A program made the translations under genes and the position numbers. A DNA stretch of 64,000 bases from Sinorhizobium sp. A49 (GTDB lineage Bacteria > Pseudomonadota > Alphaproteobacteria > Rhizobiales > Rhizobiaceae), in assembly GCF_002002725.1 (NCBI RefSeq), contig NZ_MUNW01000077.1, positions 1 through 64,000 on the forward strand. The letters run 5' to 3'. Positions 63,817 through 64,000 of this stretch are shown piece after piece (positions within the stretch are counted from its first letter, which is position 1; each line of letters starts with the position of its first letter). Under the pieces are notes generated by a model. It made no database searches and was not told the DNA's origin. It was given only the letters and a program-made list of their open reading frames with translations.

Positions 63817-64000
63817 TCAATTTTTCCAGCGCGAAGAAAACGGTCCTGCCGCATGTTCGGAATCCGCGTCGGTGGTGAAATAGCGCGATGCCGCTTCGGT
63901 GCGGTTGCGCACGTTCATCTTCTTATAGATGTTGCGGACGTGAACTTTCACGGTGTTTTCCGACAATCCAAGACGATCGGCGATGATCTTGTTCTGGGTC
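63817..64000 (-). CDS. LuxR-family regulator, C-terminal part (cut by window edge)
   Basis: The minus strand from 63999 reads [20 protein letters not shown] then [20 protein letters not shown], ending at a TGA (63819-63817). This is the C-terminal half of a LuxR/FixJ-type helix-turn-helix, including the recognition helix. The N-terminal sensor or receiver part lies beyond the window. It is on the same strand as the polysaccharide operon and directly upstream, so it may regulate it. Confidence 0.88.
   Translation of the reverse strand, partial: TQNKIIADRLGLSENTVKVHVRNIYKKMNVRNRTEAASRYFTTDADSEHAAGPFSSRWKN

Overview
The window is high-GC, gene-dense alphaproteobacterial DNA, most likely chromosome of an Ensifer/Sinorhizobium species. 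Three things point there: cobF-cobM genes whose lengths match, from memory, the classical 'Pseudomonas denitrificans' (an Ensifer) set; the xyl / emrAB-emrR / gltX-lysS / pha / cob / mod / bkd / hmg gene order, which I recall as a conserved S. meliloti chromosomal block; and two intergenic repeat types typical of Rhizobiaceae (positions 1-35 and 50081-50155). No database search was possible, so the species is an inference. I see no rRNA, tRNA, CRISPR array, prophage or insertion sequence.

Layout. 0.1-5.9 kb: D-xylose catabolism (TIM-barrel isomerase/epimerase, xylA, xylB, a LacI regulator) with a small NTF2-like gene on the other strand. 6-12.8 kb: Tat-exported metallophosphoesterase, the EmrAB efflux pump with its divergent TetR repressor EmrR, an AraC/GyrI-type regulator, and a TerC membrane protein. 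13-17.4 kb: ArsR regulator, gltX, lysS and an unknown anchored protein. 17.6-24.3 kb: nucleoside hydrolase, a DNA-end-processing nuclease plus ATP-dependent ligase pair, a DUF3008 protein, and a CHASE-type/PAS/GGDEF/EAL c-di-GMP protein. 24.6-30.6 kb: the pha (mrp/mnh) multisubunit cation/proton antiporter, with the A and B subunits fused.

30.6-37.8 kb: eight genes of the aerobic cobalamin pathway (cobM, cobL, cobK, cobJ, cobI, cobH, cobG, cobF), covering precorrin-2 to hydrogenobyrinic acid. 38-42 kb: ung, then modABC for molybdate uptake with a ModE regulator whose gene tail overlaps modC and a ModE-box-like palindrome before modA. 42.1-50 kb: an FAD oxidoreductase, then a branched-chain 2-oxoacid dehydrogenase operon (bkdAa, bkdAb, bkdB, lpdV) and a thiolase. 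50.2-57.5 kb: tyrosine degradation through homogentisate (hppD, hmgA, fahA, maiA) with an MBL-fold hydrolase, purU, and MarR and Lrp regulators.

57.6-63.2 kb: a tightly packed surface-polysaccharide operon running leftward: UDP-glucuronate decarboxylase (uxs1), UDP-sugar 4-epimerase (uxe), a processive cellulose-synthase-like glycosyltransferase, a DUF995 protein and a secreted glycoside hydrolase. It resembles the c-di-GMP-controlled arabinose-containing polysaccharide locus known on S. meliloti pSymB, but here it abuts chromosomal hppD. Upstream is a long AT-rich leader and the 3' end of a LuxR-type regulator cut by the window edge.

Most of the window is ordinary metabolism. The points most worth following up are this polysaccharide cluster with its unusual setting, paired EmrR operators 63 bp apart, the overlapping divergent cobK/cobL starts, an 18-bp tandem duplication at the cobI-cobJ junction, and a possible leader ORF before the bkd operon. 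I did not find a convincing wholly new system.
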